NCBI RefSeq assembly: GCF_013408525.1 | Contig: NZ_JACBZM010000001.1 | Coordinates: 3,100,001-3,164,000 of the forward strand | Direction of reading: 5' to 3' | Source of the DNA: Nocardioides aromaticivorans | Lineage (GTDB): Bacteria; Actinomycetota; Actinomycetes; Propionibacteriales; Nocardioidaceae | DNA: 64,000 bases | In this document: piece by piece, positions 31,680 to 39,002 of the stretch | How positions within the stretch are numbered: the first letter of the stretch is position 1 | Layout of the letters: each line of letters begins with the position of its first letter | Notes under the pieces: model-generated | Told to the model about the DNA's origin: nothing | Databases searched by the model: none | The model's input: the letters and a program-made list of their open reading frames with translations, nothing else | Translations under genes and position numbers: made by a program

Positions 31680-32660
31680 ATGACCATCTCCTCTCGGTTC
31701 GACGACAGACCGTTCACCGCTGCCATGGCCCGCGAAGCAGGGTTCACGCGCAACTGCCTCCACAAGCTCGTGGCGTCGGGTGAGGTGCGCAAGGTGCTGT
31801 CCGACGTGTACGTCGCGACGTGCGTCAAGGACTCCCTCGAGCTCCGAGCCAGCGCCGCAGCGTTGGTCATGCCCGACCACGCGGTGGTCGTCGACCGTTC
31901 GGCGGCATGGCTCCACGACGTCGAGATCCTGGACCTCGCGGAGCTGGACCTCGTCCCGGAGCTGGACGCGGTCTCGGTGGGTGGGAAGGAGCCGTCGAGG
32001 CGGGTGGGAGTCTTCGGCGGCAAACGCGACCTGTCCGCGGCCGACGTAATGACCTTGCACCCTGGGGTCAAGGTGACCATTCCCGTGCGCACGGCCTGCG
32101 ACGTCGCCTGTCTCCTGGGCCGCTACCGCGCGATCGCGACGCTGGACGAGTTCCGCCGGAAGCATCGCCTCTCCGTCGCCGACCTGTCCGCTCAGCTCCC
32201 GCGCTTCCGGGGCCGACGCGGCGTCATCCAGCTGCGGGAGCTGATCCCCCTGTCGACCGATCGGGCCGACTCACAACCCGAGTCGTGGACCCGGCTGATG
32301 ATCCGCGACGCCGGCCTGCCGGTGCCGGAGGCGCAGGTGGAGGTGGTGGTGCCGGGCTGGGGCCGCGCTCGGCTCGAGAACGCTTACGCGCACCTGCGTG
32401 TCGCCGTCGAGTACGACGGAGAGGCGGATCACAGCTCGACGGCCGACCGCGAACGGGACGAGACCCGGAGAGCGGCGCTGACGGACGCGGGCTGGATCAT
32501 CCTGGTCCTGCGCAAGGGGGACTTCACGGCGCAGCGACGTGCCGAGTGGCTGGGCGAGCTCGCGGCGGTGATCGCGGAACGGACGCCGGTGAGCGCGGGC
32601 AAGCGGATCTACTCCCGCGGTCCCGACCATCCGTCGTACAGGTGGCGCCGGAGGCGCTGA
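31680..32660 (+). CDS. AbiEi-like / DUF559 (Vsr-like) protein, second member
   Basis: 326 residues. The N-terminal winged-helix region (PFTAAMAREAGFTRNCLHKLVASGEVRKVLSDVYVA) has the AbiEi layout seen in the 21258 protein but low overall identity to it. The C-terminal fold reads ESWTRLMIRDAGLP, RARLENAYAHLRVAVEYDGEADH and DAGWIILVLRKGDF. The position of the catalytic Asp of the family (V-D in gene A) is Glu here (L-E), so activity may differ. No partner toxin lies nearby. Enclosed by inverted 22-bp arrays. Confidence 0.8.
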   Translation: MTISSRFDDRPFTAAMAREAGFTRNCLHKLVASGEVRKVLSDVYVATCVKDSLELRASAAALVMPDHAVVVDRSAAWLHDVEILDLAELDLVPELDAVSVGGKEPSRRVGVFGGKRDLSAADVMTLHPGVKVTIPVRTACDVACLLGRYRAIATLDEFRRKHRLSVADLSAQLPRFRGRRGVIQLRELIPLSTDRADSQPESWTRLMIRDAGLPVPEAQVEVVVPGWGRARLENAYAHLRVAVEYDGEADHSSTADRERDETRRAALTDAGWIILVLRKGDFTAQRRAEWLGELAAVIAERTPVSAGKRIYSRGPDHPSYRWRRRR

Positions 32661-32661
32661 C

Positions 32662-32740
32662 GGCACACCTCGGAGGAGAAAACCTCACACTTGGGCGGAG
32701 AAAACCGCACACTTCGGCGGAGAAACCTCCACACTTCGCG
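32662..32740 (-). repeat. Right 22-bp tandem array of cassette B
   Basis: Inverted units at 32675-32696, 32697-32718 and 32719-32740 (GGAGAAAACC..CACACTTSGGC type), preceded by a partial unit next to the gene. The partial unit faces the gene on both sides, so the cassette is mirror-symmetric. Confidence 0.88.
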
Positions 32741-32747
32741 CACGACG

Positions 32748-32793
32748 AGGAGCCCCTTCCCCTCACCACGAGTGGCGAGGGGAAGGGGCTCCT
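32748..32793 (-). terminator. Terminator of the binding-protein gene
   Basis: A perfect 17-bp stem (arm AGGAGCCCCTTCCCCTC) with a 12-nt loop lies 10 bp beyond the stop of the minus-strand lipoprotein gene. It is 8 bp from the edge of cassette B, which therefore did not disturb it. Confidence 0.85.
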
Positions 32794-32802
32794 GTGTGGT
32801 GC

Positions 32803-34422
32803 TCAGGCCTTCCAGGCCCCGCCGAGGAGCAGCAGGGTCTCGGAGGTGGAGGTGATCCCGTGGACGTCCTTGTTCCACGGCATGAAGAACGCGCCCGCGC
32901 CCATGGCGACGCCGGGGACCGTCTCCTGCCACAGCTCGTTGATCTGCTTCAGCAGGGCGGTGGCGTCGTCGCCGGAGGCCGCCTGCAGCTTCGCGATCAG
33001 CTCGTCCATCTCGGGGTTGGCGTAGCCGGAGGGGTTCTGCGGCGACTGGCTGTTGAGGTTGGTCGCGAGCCGCGAGTACGGGTCCTCGTCGGGGACGCTC
33101 ATCGCCGCGACGGCGAGGTCGTAGTCGTGGGTGACGTAGATCCGCTGGGTCTGGTCGGCGACATTGCGCAGCAGGTCGGTCTCGACGGTGAAGCCGACGG
33201 CCTCGAGCATCGCCTCGACGGTGACGGCCTGGGTCTGCGAGGCCTGGTCGGACTGGCCGATGTAGACGATCTTGCCGTCGTACCCGTCGGCCTTGGCGTC
33301 CTCGAGCAGCGCCTTGGCCTTCTCGGGGTCGTAGTCGGACGTCTCCACGTCCTCGTAGTACGGCGCGCTGGGGGAGTAGATGTTGCGGCCGGGGAGGCCG
33401 GCGCCACCGTTGACCCGCTCGGCGACGACGGTCGGGTCGATCGCGTAGTTGATCGCCTGGCGCACGCGGACGTCCGACGCAGCGCGGCCCTCGCGGTTGT
33501 TCAGCCAGTAGATGCTGCCCAGGCCGCTGGGGGCCATGATCCCGGCGAAGCCGTCCTTGCGGGCCTTCTCCAGCGTCTGTGCGGCGCGGATGTTGGCGAC
33601 GTCGACGGAGCCGTCGGCCAGCGACGAGAGGCGGTCGGCGTCGCTGCCGAGCCACACGAAGCGCACCGCGTCGAGGTGCGGCTTGCCGTTCCAGTAGTCC
33701 GGGTTGGCCTCGAGGACGAGCTCCTCGGCCGGCTTGTACGTGTCGAGCGCGAACGGGCCTGCGCCGATCGGCGTGAACTTCTCCGGCCCGCCCTTGTACG
33801 CCGCCGGCGCCATGATCATGCCCGGCCCGCTGGCCAGCATGTTCGGGAAGGTGATCCACGGCTGGTTGAGCGTGAAGACGACCTTCGTGGCGCCCTCGGG
33901 CCTCATGTCCTTGATGTTCGTGGCGAGCAGGAGCGTGTTGTAGCCGGCGTTCTTCATGTAGTAGCCGATGCTGCCGACGACGGCGTTCGCGTCGAGCGGG
34001 GTGCCGTCGCTGAACGTCACGCCGTCCCGGAGCTCGAGCGTCCAGGTCGTGTTGTCCTCCGTGGTGAGCGACTTGGCCAGCCACGGCTCGAACGAGTTCG
34101 AGGGCTGGTCGTAGCGCATCAGCACGTCGTACACGGCGGCGAGCGCGTTGCCGCCGGCGGCGCCGTTCGGGATGGTCTTCGTCGGGTCGAGGCTGCGCGC
34201 CTCGGAGTAGTCGGCGAGGGTGAGCGTGCCGCCGTCCTTCGGGTCGCCCTCGTCGCCGGAGACGCCGACGATGCCGGCGGCGTAGATCTCCTCCTTCGAC
34301 AGGGACGAGGTGTCCTGGTTGCCGTCCTCGCTGCCTTCGGAGCTGGCGCATCCGGCCACCAGCAACGTGGTCGCCAGGAGCGCGGTGGCGACGCGGCTGC
34401 GCGCCGCGATGCGGTTCCTCAC
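32803..34422 (-). CDS. ABC transporter substrate-binding lipoprotein, family 5 (peptide/opine)
   Basis: 539 residues. A signal peptide with lipobox LLVAGCAS (Cys25) anchors it outside the membrane. Family 5 marks: GGTLTLADYSEARSLDPTKT near the N-terminus, VYDVLMRYD, LRDGVTFSDGTPLDANAV, VRQAINYAIDP. It is the likely ligand receptor for the permeases and ATPases at 26068-30046, though encoded on the opposite strand beyond cassette B. A shared 13-bp motif lies 95 bp upstream, as for the permease operon. Confidence 0.93.
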   Translation of the reverse strand: MRNRIAARSRVATALLATTLLVAGCASSEGSEDGNQDTSSLSKEEIYAAGIVGVSGDEGDPKDGGTLTLADYSEARSLDPTKTIPNGAAGGNALAAVYDVLMRYDQPSNSFEPWLAKSLTTEDNTTWTLELRDGVTFSDGTPLDANAVVGSIGYYMKNAGYNTLLLATNIKDMRPEGATKVVFTLNQPWITFPNMLASGPGMIMAPAAYKGGPEKFTPIGAGPFALDTYKPAEELVLEANPDYWNGKPHLDAVRFVWLGSDADRLSSLADGSVDVANIRAAQTLEKARKDGFAGIMAPSGLGSIYWLNNREGRAASDVRVRQAINYAIDPTVVAERVNGGAGLPGRNIYSPSAPYYEDVETSDYDPEKAKALLEDAKADGYDGKIVYIGQSDQASQTQAVTVEAMLEAVGFTVETDLLRNVADQTQRIYVTHDYDLAVAAMSVPDEDPYSRLATNLNSQSPQNPSGYANPEMDELIAKLQAASGDDATALLKQINELWQETVPGVAMGAGAFFMPWNKDVHGITSTSETLLLLGGAWKA

Positions 34423-34516
34423 TGATCCTCCAAGTGGGTTGGTCCGACGGCCCGAGACCCCCGGTCTGTGTCGCTCGTCACGCTAGGAGCGGCCGGCTCC
34501 GGCGGACGTCGGCCGA

Positions 34517-34529
34517 TCCCACTCACCGG
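34517..34529 (-). promoter_or_regulatory. Shared motif upstream of the binding-protein gene
   Basis: TCCCACTCACCGG on the plus strand, exactly as at kshA, reads CCGGTGAGTGGGA toward the lipoprotein gene, 95 bp before its start. It ends 3 bp before the opposite-facing GTG of the TauE-like gene. Confidence 0.5.
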
Positions 34530-34532
34530 GAG

Positions 34533-35315
34533 GTGCGGCACGACGCCGCGACGCGAACCGACACCGTCCGGCCGGTGGTCCTGATCCTCGGCGCCCTCGG
34601 CGCCTTCGCCTGCTACACCGTCGGTGGGCTGGTCGGGTTCGCGAGCTCGTTGCTCTACCTGCCGGTCCTGCTGGTGCTCGGCGTCCCGCTGTCCCAAGCG
34701 GTCGCACTCAACCTGGTGATGGCGGTGCTGACCCGCCTGCCGTCGGTCGTCGTGCTGCGCGACCACCTCGACCTCCGTCGTACGACGGCCATGCTGGCCG
34801 GCAGCGTCCCGGGCATCGCCGCGGGGCTGGTCGTCGCGCGGCTCGTGCCCGCCGGCGTGCTCGAGGTCGGGGCCGGCCTGGTGGTGCTGGCCAGCGGGCT
34901 GCACCTGGTGCGGGGGAGACGGCGCCCGGCGACGACCCCGTCGGGGGCCGGCACGCGGGCGGCCCTCGTGGCGGGCGGTTGCAGCGGCGTCCTCGGCGTC
35001 ACCACCAGCCTGAACGGCATCCCTCCCGCGGTGCTGCTCGCCCGCAGCGGCGCGACCGTGAAGGCCCGGCTCGCCGACCTGAGCGCCTTCTTCGTCGTCG
35101 GCAACTGCCTGACCCTCGCCGCGCTCGCGGTCGTGGCGGACGTGCCGGTCGTCGAGCCCTCGTCGGAGACGGCGGCGTGGCTCCTGGTGGGGATGGTCGG
35201 CAACGCCGTCGGGCTGCGGTTGGCCGAGCTGATCGACCAGCGCCGCTTCGACGACCTGACGATCGGGCTGGTGCTGCTCAGCGGGACCGCGTCGCTCGTC
35301 GGGGCCGTCACTTGA
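34533..35315 (+). CDS. Sulfite exporter TauE/SafE (TSUP) family permease
   Basis: 260 residues from GTG 34533; GTG 34575 is an alternative start just before the first membrane segment. About eight hydrophobic segments in two halves, with GFASSLLYLPVLLVLGVPLSQAVALNLVMAV in the first and GVTTSLNGIPPAVLL in the second, which fit the duplicated TSUP fold. Substrate (sulfite, organosulfonate or other anion) unknown. Confidence 0.8.
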   Translation: MRHDAATRTDTVRPVVLILGALGAFACYTVGGLVGFASSLLYLPVLLVLGVPLSQAVALNLVMAVLTRLPSVVVLRDHLDLRRTTAMLAGSVPGIAAGLVVARLVPAGVLEVGAGLVVLASGLHLVRGRRRPATTPSGAGTRAALVAGGCSGVLGVTTSLNGIPPAVLLARSGATVKARLADLSAFFVVGNCLTLAALAVVADVPVVEPSSETAAWLLVGMVGNAVGLRLAELIDQRRFDDLTIGLVLLSGTASLVGAVT

Positions 35316-35361
35316 CTCGGACAGTGTGTGTCGTAGTAATCTCAGATAAACATCATCTGAG
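35312..35361 (+). promoter_or_regulatory. Promoter with operator of the NmrA/Rrf2 unit
   Basis: TTGACT (35312-35317) and TAGTAA (35334-35339) with a 16-bp spacer form a sigma-70-like promoter. Directly after the -10 comes the perfect inverted repeat CTCAGAT-N7-ATCTGAG (35341-35361). A repressor there would block initiation; the Rrf2 protein two genes on is the obvious candidate. The -35 overlaps the stop of the TauE-like gene. Confidence 0.65.
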
Positions 35362-35374
35362 TTTGGAGGCGGAC

Positions 35375-36136
35375 ATGAGGATCGTGATCTTCGGAGCAGG
35401 ACTGATCGGGAGCCAGCTCGCGGCGTACCTCGACGGACAGGGCCACGACGTCGTGGCGCTGGGGCGCGAGGCCGGCATCGACACCACCACCGGCGAAGGC
35501 GTCGCGGAGGCCGTCGCCGGCGCCGAGGTCGTCGTCGACCTCACCAACTCGCCGTCCTGGGCCGACGACGACGTGCTCGCCTTCTTCCGGGACTCGACGG
35601 CCCACCTGGTCGCCGCCGGTGCCGCGGCGGGCGTGCGGCACCACGTGATCCTCTCGATCGTCGGCCTCGACCGGCTGACCGACGCGGGCTACATGCGCGG
35701 CAAGCTCGCCCAGGAGGAGGGCGTCCGGGCCGGGGACGTGCCCTTCACGATCGTCAGGTCCACCCAGTTCTTCGAGTTCGTCCCCGGCATCGCCGACGCG
35801 TCGACCACCGGCGACACGGTCCGGGCCACGCCCGGCAAGCTGCAGCCGATCGCGTCGGCCGACGTCGTCGCACGCCTCGCCGAGGTCGTGACCGGCGCGC
35901 CGGCCGGCGGTGTCGTCGAGATCGCGGGACCCGAGGTCCTCGGCATCGACGAGCTGGTCCGGCGGCTGTTCGCCGCCACGGGCGACCCCCGCACCGTGGT
36001 CACCGACCCTGCCGCCGGCTACTTCGGCGCGGCCCTCGACGACACCGCGCTGGTCGCCACCCCGGGCGCCGGTGCGTGGATCGCCCCGACGTCGTACGAC
36101 GACTGGCTGGCCACGCGCCCGGTGCCGGCCAACTAG
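35375..36136 (+). CDS. NmrA-like NAD(P)-binding protein
   Basis: 253 residues, ATG 35375 with GGAGGC upstream. Rossmann loop IFGAGLIGSQLAAYL, then an atypical-SDR body without the Tyr-x3-Lys pair (GYMRGKLAQEEGVRAGDVPFTIVRSTQFFEF). Such proteins sense or reduce with NAD(P)H. It is followed 10 bp later by an Rrf2 regulator, and an NmrA-like gene is also a target of the Rrf2 regulator RsrR in Streptomyces, so a redox-response role is likely. Confidence 0.85.
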   Translation: MRIVIFGAGLIGSQLAAYLDGQGHDVVALGREAGIDTTTGEGVAEAVAGAEVVVDLTNSPSWADDDVLAFFRDSTAHLVAAGAAAGVRHHVILSIVGLDRLTDAGYMRGKLAQEEGVRAGDVPFTIVRSTQFFEFVPGIADASTTGDTVRATPGKLQPIASADVVARLAEVVTGAPAGGVVEIAGPEVLGIDELVRRLFAATGDPRTVVTDPAAGYFGAALDDTALVATPGAGAWIAPTSYDDWLATRPVPAN

Positions 36137-36146
36137 GGTTCCCCGT

Positions 36147-36593
36147 GTGAAGCTGAGTGCGGGTGTCGAGTGGGCGATCCACTGCTGCGTCGTGCTCAGT
36201 CAGGCGCAGCAGCCGGTCCCCGCCGCCCGGCTGGCGGACCTGCACGGTGTCTCGCGGACCTACCTGGCCAAGCACCTCCAGGCGCTGGCCCGGGCCGGCA
36301 TCGTGCGTCCGGTCGAGGGCCGCGACGGTGGCTACGAGCTGACCCGGCCGCCGGCCGAGGTCAGTGTGCTCGCGGTCGTCGAGGCGATCGACGGCCCCGA
36401 GCCGGCGTTCCGCTGCACCGAGATCCGCCAGCAGGGCGAGCTCGCGGCACCTCCCGAGCAGTGCACCCGGCCCTGCGGCGTCGCACGCGTGATGGCGGCG
36501 GCCGAGCAGGCCTGGCGCCGGTCCCTGGCCGGCAGCTCGGTCGCCGACCTCGCGGCATCCTTCGACACCACGAAGATGCGCTCCCTGCTGTGA
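36147..36593 (+). CDS. Rrf2-family regulator, RsrR/NsrR-like, probable Fe-S sensor
   Basis: 148 residues from GTG 36147. Winged helix: PVPAARLADLHGVSRTYLAKHLQALARAGIV, wing EGRDGGYELTRP. Cysteines at 90, 106 and 110 (FRCTEIR and QCTRPCGV) match the cluster-binding region of Rrf2 sensors. Glu8 and His12 sit where the non-Cys cluster ligands of Streptomyces RsrR are reported, as I recall. It probably represses the unit from the palindrome at 35341. A [2Fe-2S] redox switch is inferred. Confidence 0.85.
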   Translation: MKLSAGVEWAIHCCVVLSQAQQPVPAARLADLHGVSRTYLAKHLQALARAGIVRPVEGRDGGYELTRPPAEVSVLAVVEAIDGPEPAFRCTEIRQQGELAAPPEQCTRPCGVARVMAAAEQAWRRSLAGSSVADLAASFDTTKMRSLL

Positions 36594-36612
36594 CGCCGGC
36601 CTGGATCCAGGC

Positions 36613-37545
36613 TCAGCCCCGCGCCGCTCGCCGGTGCTGCTGCGGGCTGACCCCGCGAACGCGCTTGAACGCGGCGCTGAGCGCGAACCCGCTGCCGTAG
36701 CCGACCCGTCGCGCCACCGTGTCGATGGCCTCGTCCGAGGCGACGAGCAGGTCGGCGGCGAGCGAGAGCCGCCAGTGGGTCAGGTAGGTCATCGGCGGCT
36801 CGCCGACGAGCTCCCCGAACCTCCGCGCCAGGGCCGCCCGGGACACACCCACCTCGGCCGCCAGCGAGGCGATCGTCCACGCGTGGCCGGGGTGGTTGTG
36901 CATCAGCCGCAGCGCCTCGCCGACGACCGGGTCGGCGTGGGCGAGGCCCCGGGTGACCTGTGCGTCGTCGGCCAGCCACGAGCGCAGCACGGTGACCAGG
37001 ACGAGGTCGAGGAGGCGGTCGATGACGACCTCCTGGCCGGGGTCCTCGCGGACGATCTCGTCGGCGAGCACGGTGAGCAGGGGAGAGGACGCGTCGTCGC
37101 GTCGCTGCACGATCAGCGGCGGCAGGGCGCCGAGCAGGGGACGGCCGGCCTCGGTCTCGGCCTCCCAGGTGCCGACGAGCAGGACCGTCGACCCGTCGTG
37201 GCTGTTGCCCCACGTCCGCACGCCGAGGGCCATCCGCTGCGCCAGCAGCTGCCCGTCGGGGTCGACGCACACATTGCCCCGCAGGATGGTGATGCCCGGC
37301 CGGGTCGACGGGTGGTCGGCGACGGTGTAGACCGGGCCGCCGCGGATGACCGCGACATCGCCCTCGCGCAGCTCGACCGGCTCCCCGAGCTCGCCGGTGA
37401 GCCACATCGAGCCGCGGGCGACCGACATCAGCGTGAGCGCCGGGTCGTCCTCGATCCGCACCCCCCAGGGCGCCTCCATCACCATCCGCAGCGCGAACGC
37501 CTGCCGCGCCCGCGGACCGGAGAGCAGGTGACCGAGTCCGTCCAC
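36613..37545 (-). CDS. AraC-family regulator with cupin domain
   Basis: 310 residues from GTG 37545, chosen because GGAG precedes it and family members begin near this point; an upstream TTG would add 12 residues. Cupin-type sensor (LREGDVAVIRGGPVYTVAD), then HTH pair ASLAAEVGVSRAALARRFGEL and VARRVGYGSGFALSAAFKRVRGVSP. Divergent from an NmrA-like/DUF1772 gene pair across 83 bp, which it probably activates. Confidence 0.88.
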   Translation of the reverse strand: MDGLGHLLSGPRARQAFALRMVMEAPWGVRIEDDPALTLMSVARGSMWLTGELGEPVELREGDVAVIRGGPVYTVADHPSTRPGITILRGNVCVDPDGQLLAQRMALGVRTWGNSHDGSTVLLVGTWEAETEAGRPLLGALPPLIVQRRDDASSPLLTVLADEIVREDPGQEVVIDRLLDLVLVTVLRSWLADDAQVTRGLAHADPVVGEALRLMHNHPGHAWTIASLAAEVGVSRAALARRFGELVGEPPMTYLTHWRLSLAADLLVASDEAIDTVARRVGYGSGFALSAAFKRVRGVSPQQHRRAARG

Positions 37546-37628
37546 GGCTCCACCATGCTGGACGATCACGCATGGAATCAAGACCCAGAGCCATGGAGAG
37601 TCTCAGCGTTCCGCGATGAGGTGGATCC

Positions 37629-38468
37629 ATGGACATCAACCAGCACCTCGTCATCGGCGGCACCGGCAAGTCCGGTCGCCGCGTCACCGCGCTCCTCCAG
37701 GACCGGGGCCTCCCCGTCATCGCACTGTCACGCCCCGCGTTCGACTGGGCCGACCCCGCCACCTGGGCCACCGTCGAGCGGCCCGCCGCGGCGGCGTACC
37801 TCACCTTCGCGCCGGACCTCACCTTCCCCGGGGCCCCCGAGGCCGTCGCCGAGGTGGCCGAGCGCATGGCCCGCGCCGGTGTACGACGGGTCGTGCTCCT
37901 CTCGGGTCGCGGCGAGGCCGAGGCGCAGCGCGCCGAACGGCTGGTGGCCGACGCAGCGGGGCGCCACGGCGCGGGGTGGGCCGTCGTGCGGTGCGCCTTC
38001 TTCCTGCAGAACTTCGACGAGAGCCTCTTCGCCGCACCGCTGGCCGCGGGCCACGTCGCGTTCGTCGCGGGCGACGTCCGGGAGCCCTTCGTCGACCTCG
38101 ACGACGTCGCCGAGGTGGTCGTCGGCCTGATGACGGGGGAGCTGCCCGGCGACCGGGTGCACGAGCTGACCGGCCCCGAGCTGCTCACCTTCGCCGAGGC
38201 GGTCGCCGGGATCGCACGGGCCGTGGGTCGGCCGATCGGCTACGAGCAGGTCAGCCCGGAGCGGCTGCGCAGCGGCCTCGTCGCAGCGGGCCTGCCGGCC
38301 GACGACGCCGCCGCGCTGGTCGGCCTGTTCACCGAGGTCCTCGCCGGCCACAACGCCCACCTGGCCGACGGGGTGGAGGCCGCGCTCGGCCGCCCCGCCA
38401 CCGACCTCGCCACCTGGGCGCGGCGGGCCGCAGGCAACGGCGCGTGGCTGGCGGAGGCGGCGTCGTGA
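37629..38468 (+). CDS. NmrA/NAD(P)H-azoreductase-like protein
   Basis: 279 residues, ATG 37629 with GAGGTGG upstream. VIGGTGKSGRRVTALL cofactor loop; VLLSGRGEAEAQRAERLV and CAFFLQNFDESL follow as in NmrA-like and QorB-type reductases. The regulator at 36613 faces it. Overlaps the DUF1772 gene (GTGA). Reduces a quinone or similar small molecule by analogy. Confidence 0.85.
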   Translation: MDINQHLVIGGTGKSGRRVTALLQDRGLPVIALSRPAFDWADPATWATVERPAAAAYLTFAPDLTFPGAPEAVAEVAERMARAGVRRVVLLSGRGEAEAQRAERLVADAAGRHGAGWAVVRCAFFLQNFDESLFAAPLAAGHVAFVAGDVREPFVDLDDVAEVVVGLMTGELPGDRVHELTGPELLTFAEAVAGIARAVGRPIGYEQVSPERLRSGLVAAGLPADDAAALVGLFTEVLAGHNAHLADGVEAALGRPATDLATWARRAAGNGAWLAEAAS

Positions 38469-38944
38469 ACGGCGTCGTCAACGGCATCGGTCAGGCCGCG
38501 ACCATCGGCGGCACCGTGACGACCGGGCTGGTCGCCGGCCTCTTCCTCGCCTTCTCGACCGCCGTGATGCCGGGACTCGCGCGCGCCGACGACCGCACCT
38601 TCGTGGTCGCCATGCAGGCGATCAACGTCGCGATCCTCAACCCGCTCTTCCTGACCCTCTTCGTCGCCCCGCTGGGCTGCCTCGCGGTCGCGGCCCTCAC
38701 CGGGCCGGCACGGTGGTGGGTCGTCGCCGCGCTGGTCCTGTACGTCGCCAACGTGGCGATCACCCAGGCCGGCAACATCCCGCTCAACGACGCCCTCATG
38801 GCCGCCGGCACCCCCGACGGGCCCGCCGGTTGGGACGCCGCGCGCAGCGCGTTCGAGGACTCGTGGAACCGGCTGCACCTGGTCCGCACCCTCGCGCTGG
38901 TGGCGTCCTTCGCCTGCTGCGTGGGCGCGCTGCGCGCCGGCTGA
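38465..38944 (+). CDS. DUF1772 (anthrone oxygenase-like) membrane protein
   Basis: 159 residues from GTG 38465. Four hydrophobic segments; the pattern AFSTAVMPGLARADDRTFVVAMQAINVAILNPLF, then NIPLNDALM and WNRLHLVRTLA is that of DUF1772 proteins. Some relatives oxidise anthrones without cofactor. Coupling with an NmrA-like reductase and an AraC regulator is a frequent actinobacterial trio. Confidence 0.82.
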   Translation: MNGVVNGIGQAATIGGTVTTGLVAGLFLAFSTAVMPGLARADDRTFVVAMQAINVAILNPLFLTLFVAPLGCLAVAALTGPARWWVVAALVLYVANVAITQAGNIPLNDALMAAGTPDGPAGWDAARSAFEDSWNRLHLVRTLALVASFACCVGALRAG

Positions 38945-39002
38945 GCCCGGTGAGCTGATCCGGCTACAGACAAGGAGCGGCCGCGACCACTAGTTTCCGG
39001 CC

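Larger units (their letters stand above)
31467..32740 (+). mobile_element. Candidate repeat-bracketed nuclease cassette B
   Basis: A 1274-bp unit in which 22-bp tandem arrays of about 3.5 copies, inverted with respect to each other (31467-31545 and 32662-32740), enclose a single AbiEi/DUF559 gene. The outermost units match at 20 of 22 positions as inverted termini. The unit lies between the transporter-amidase operon and the lipoprotein gene that should serve the same transporter, consistent with insertion there. No transposase or target duplication was found. Mobility is inferred. Confidence 0.5.

Noticed and set aside
31467..32740. Tandem 22-bp repeats considered as a CRISPR-like array
   Set aside because: The units are contiguous, with no spacers, only three to four copies, and no cas genes are present.
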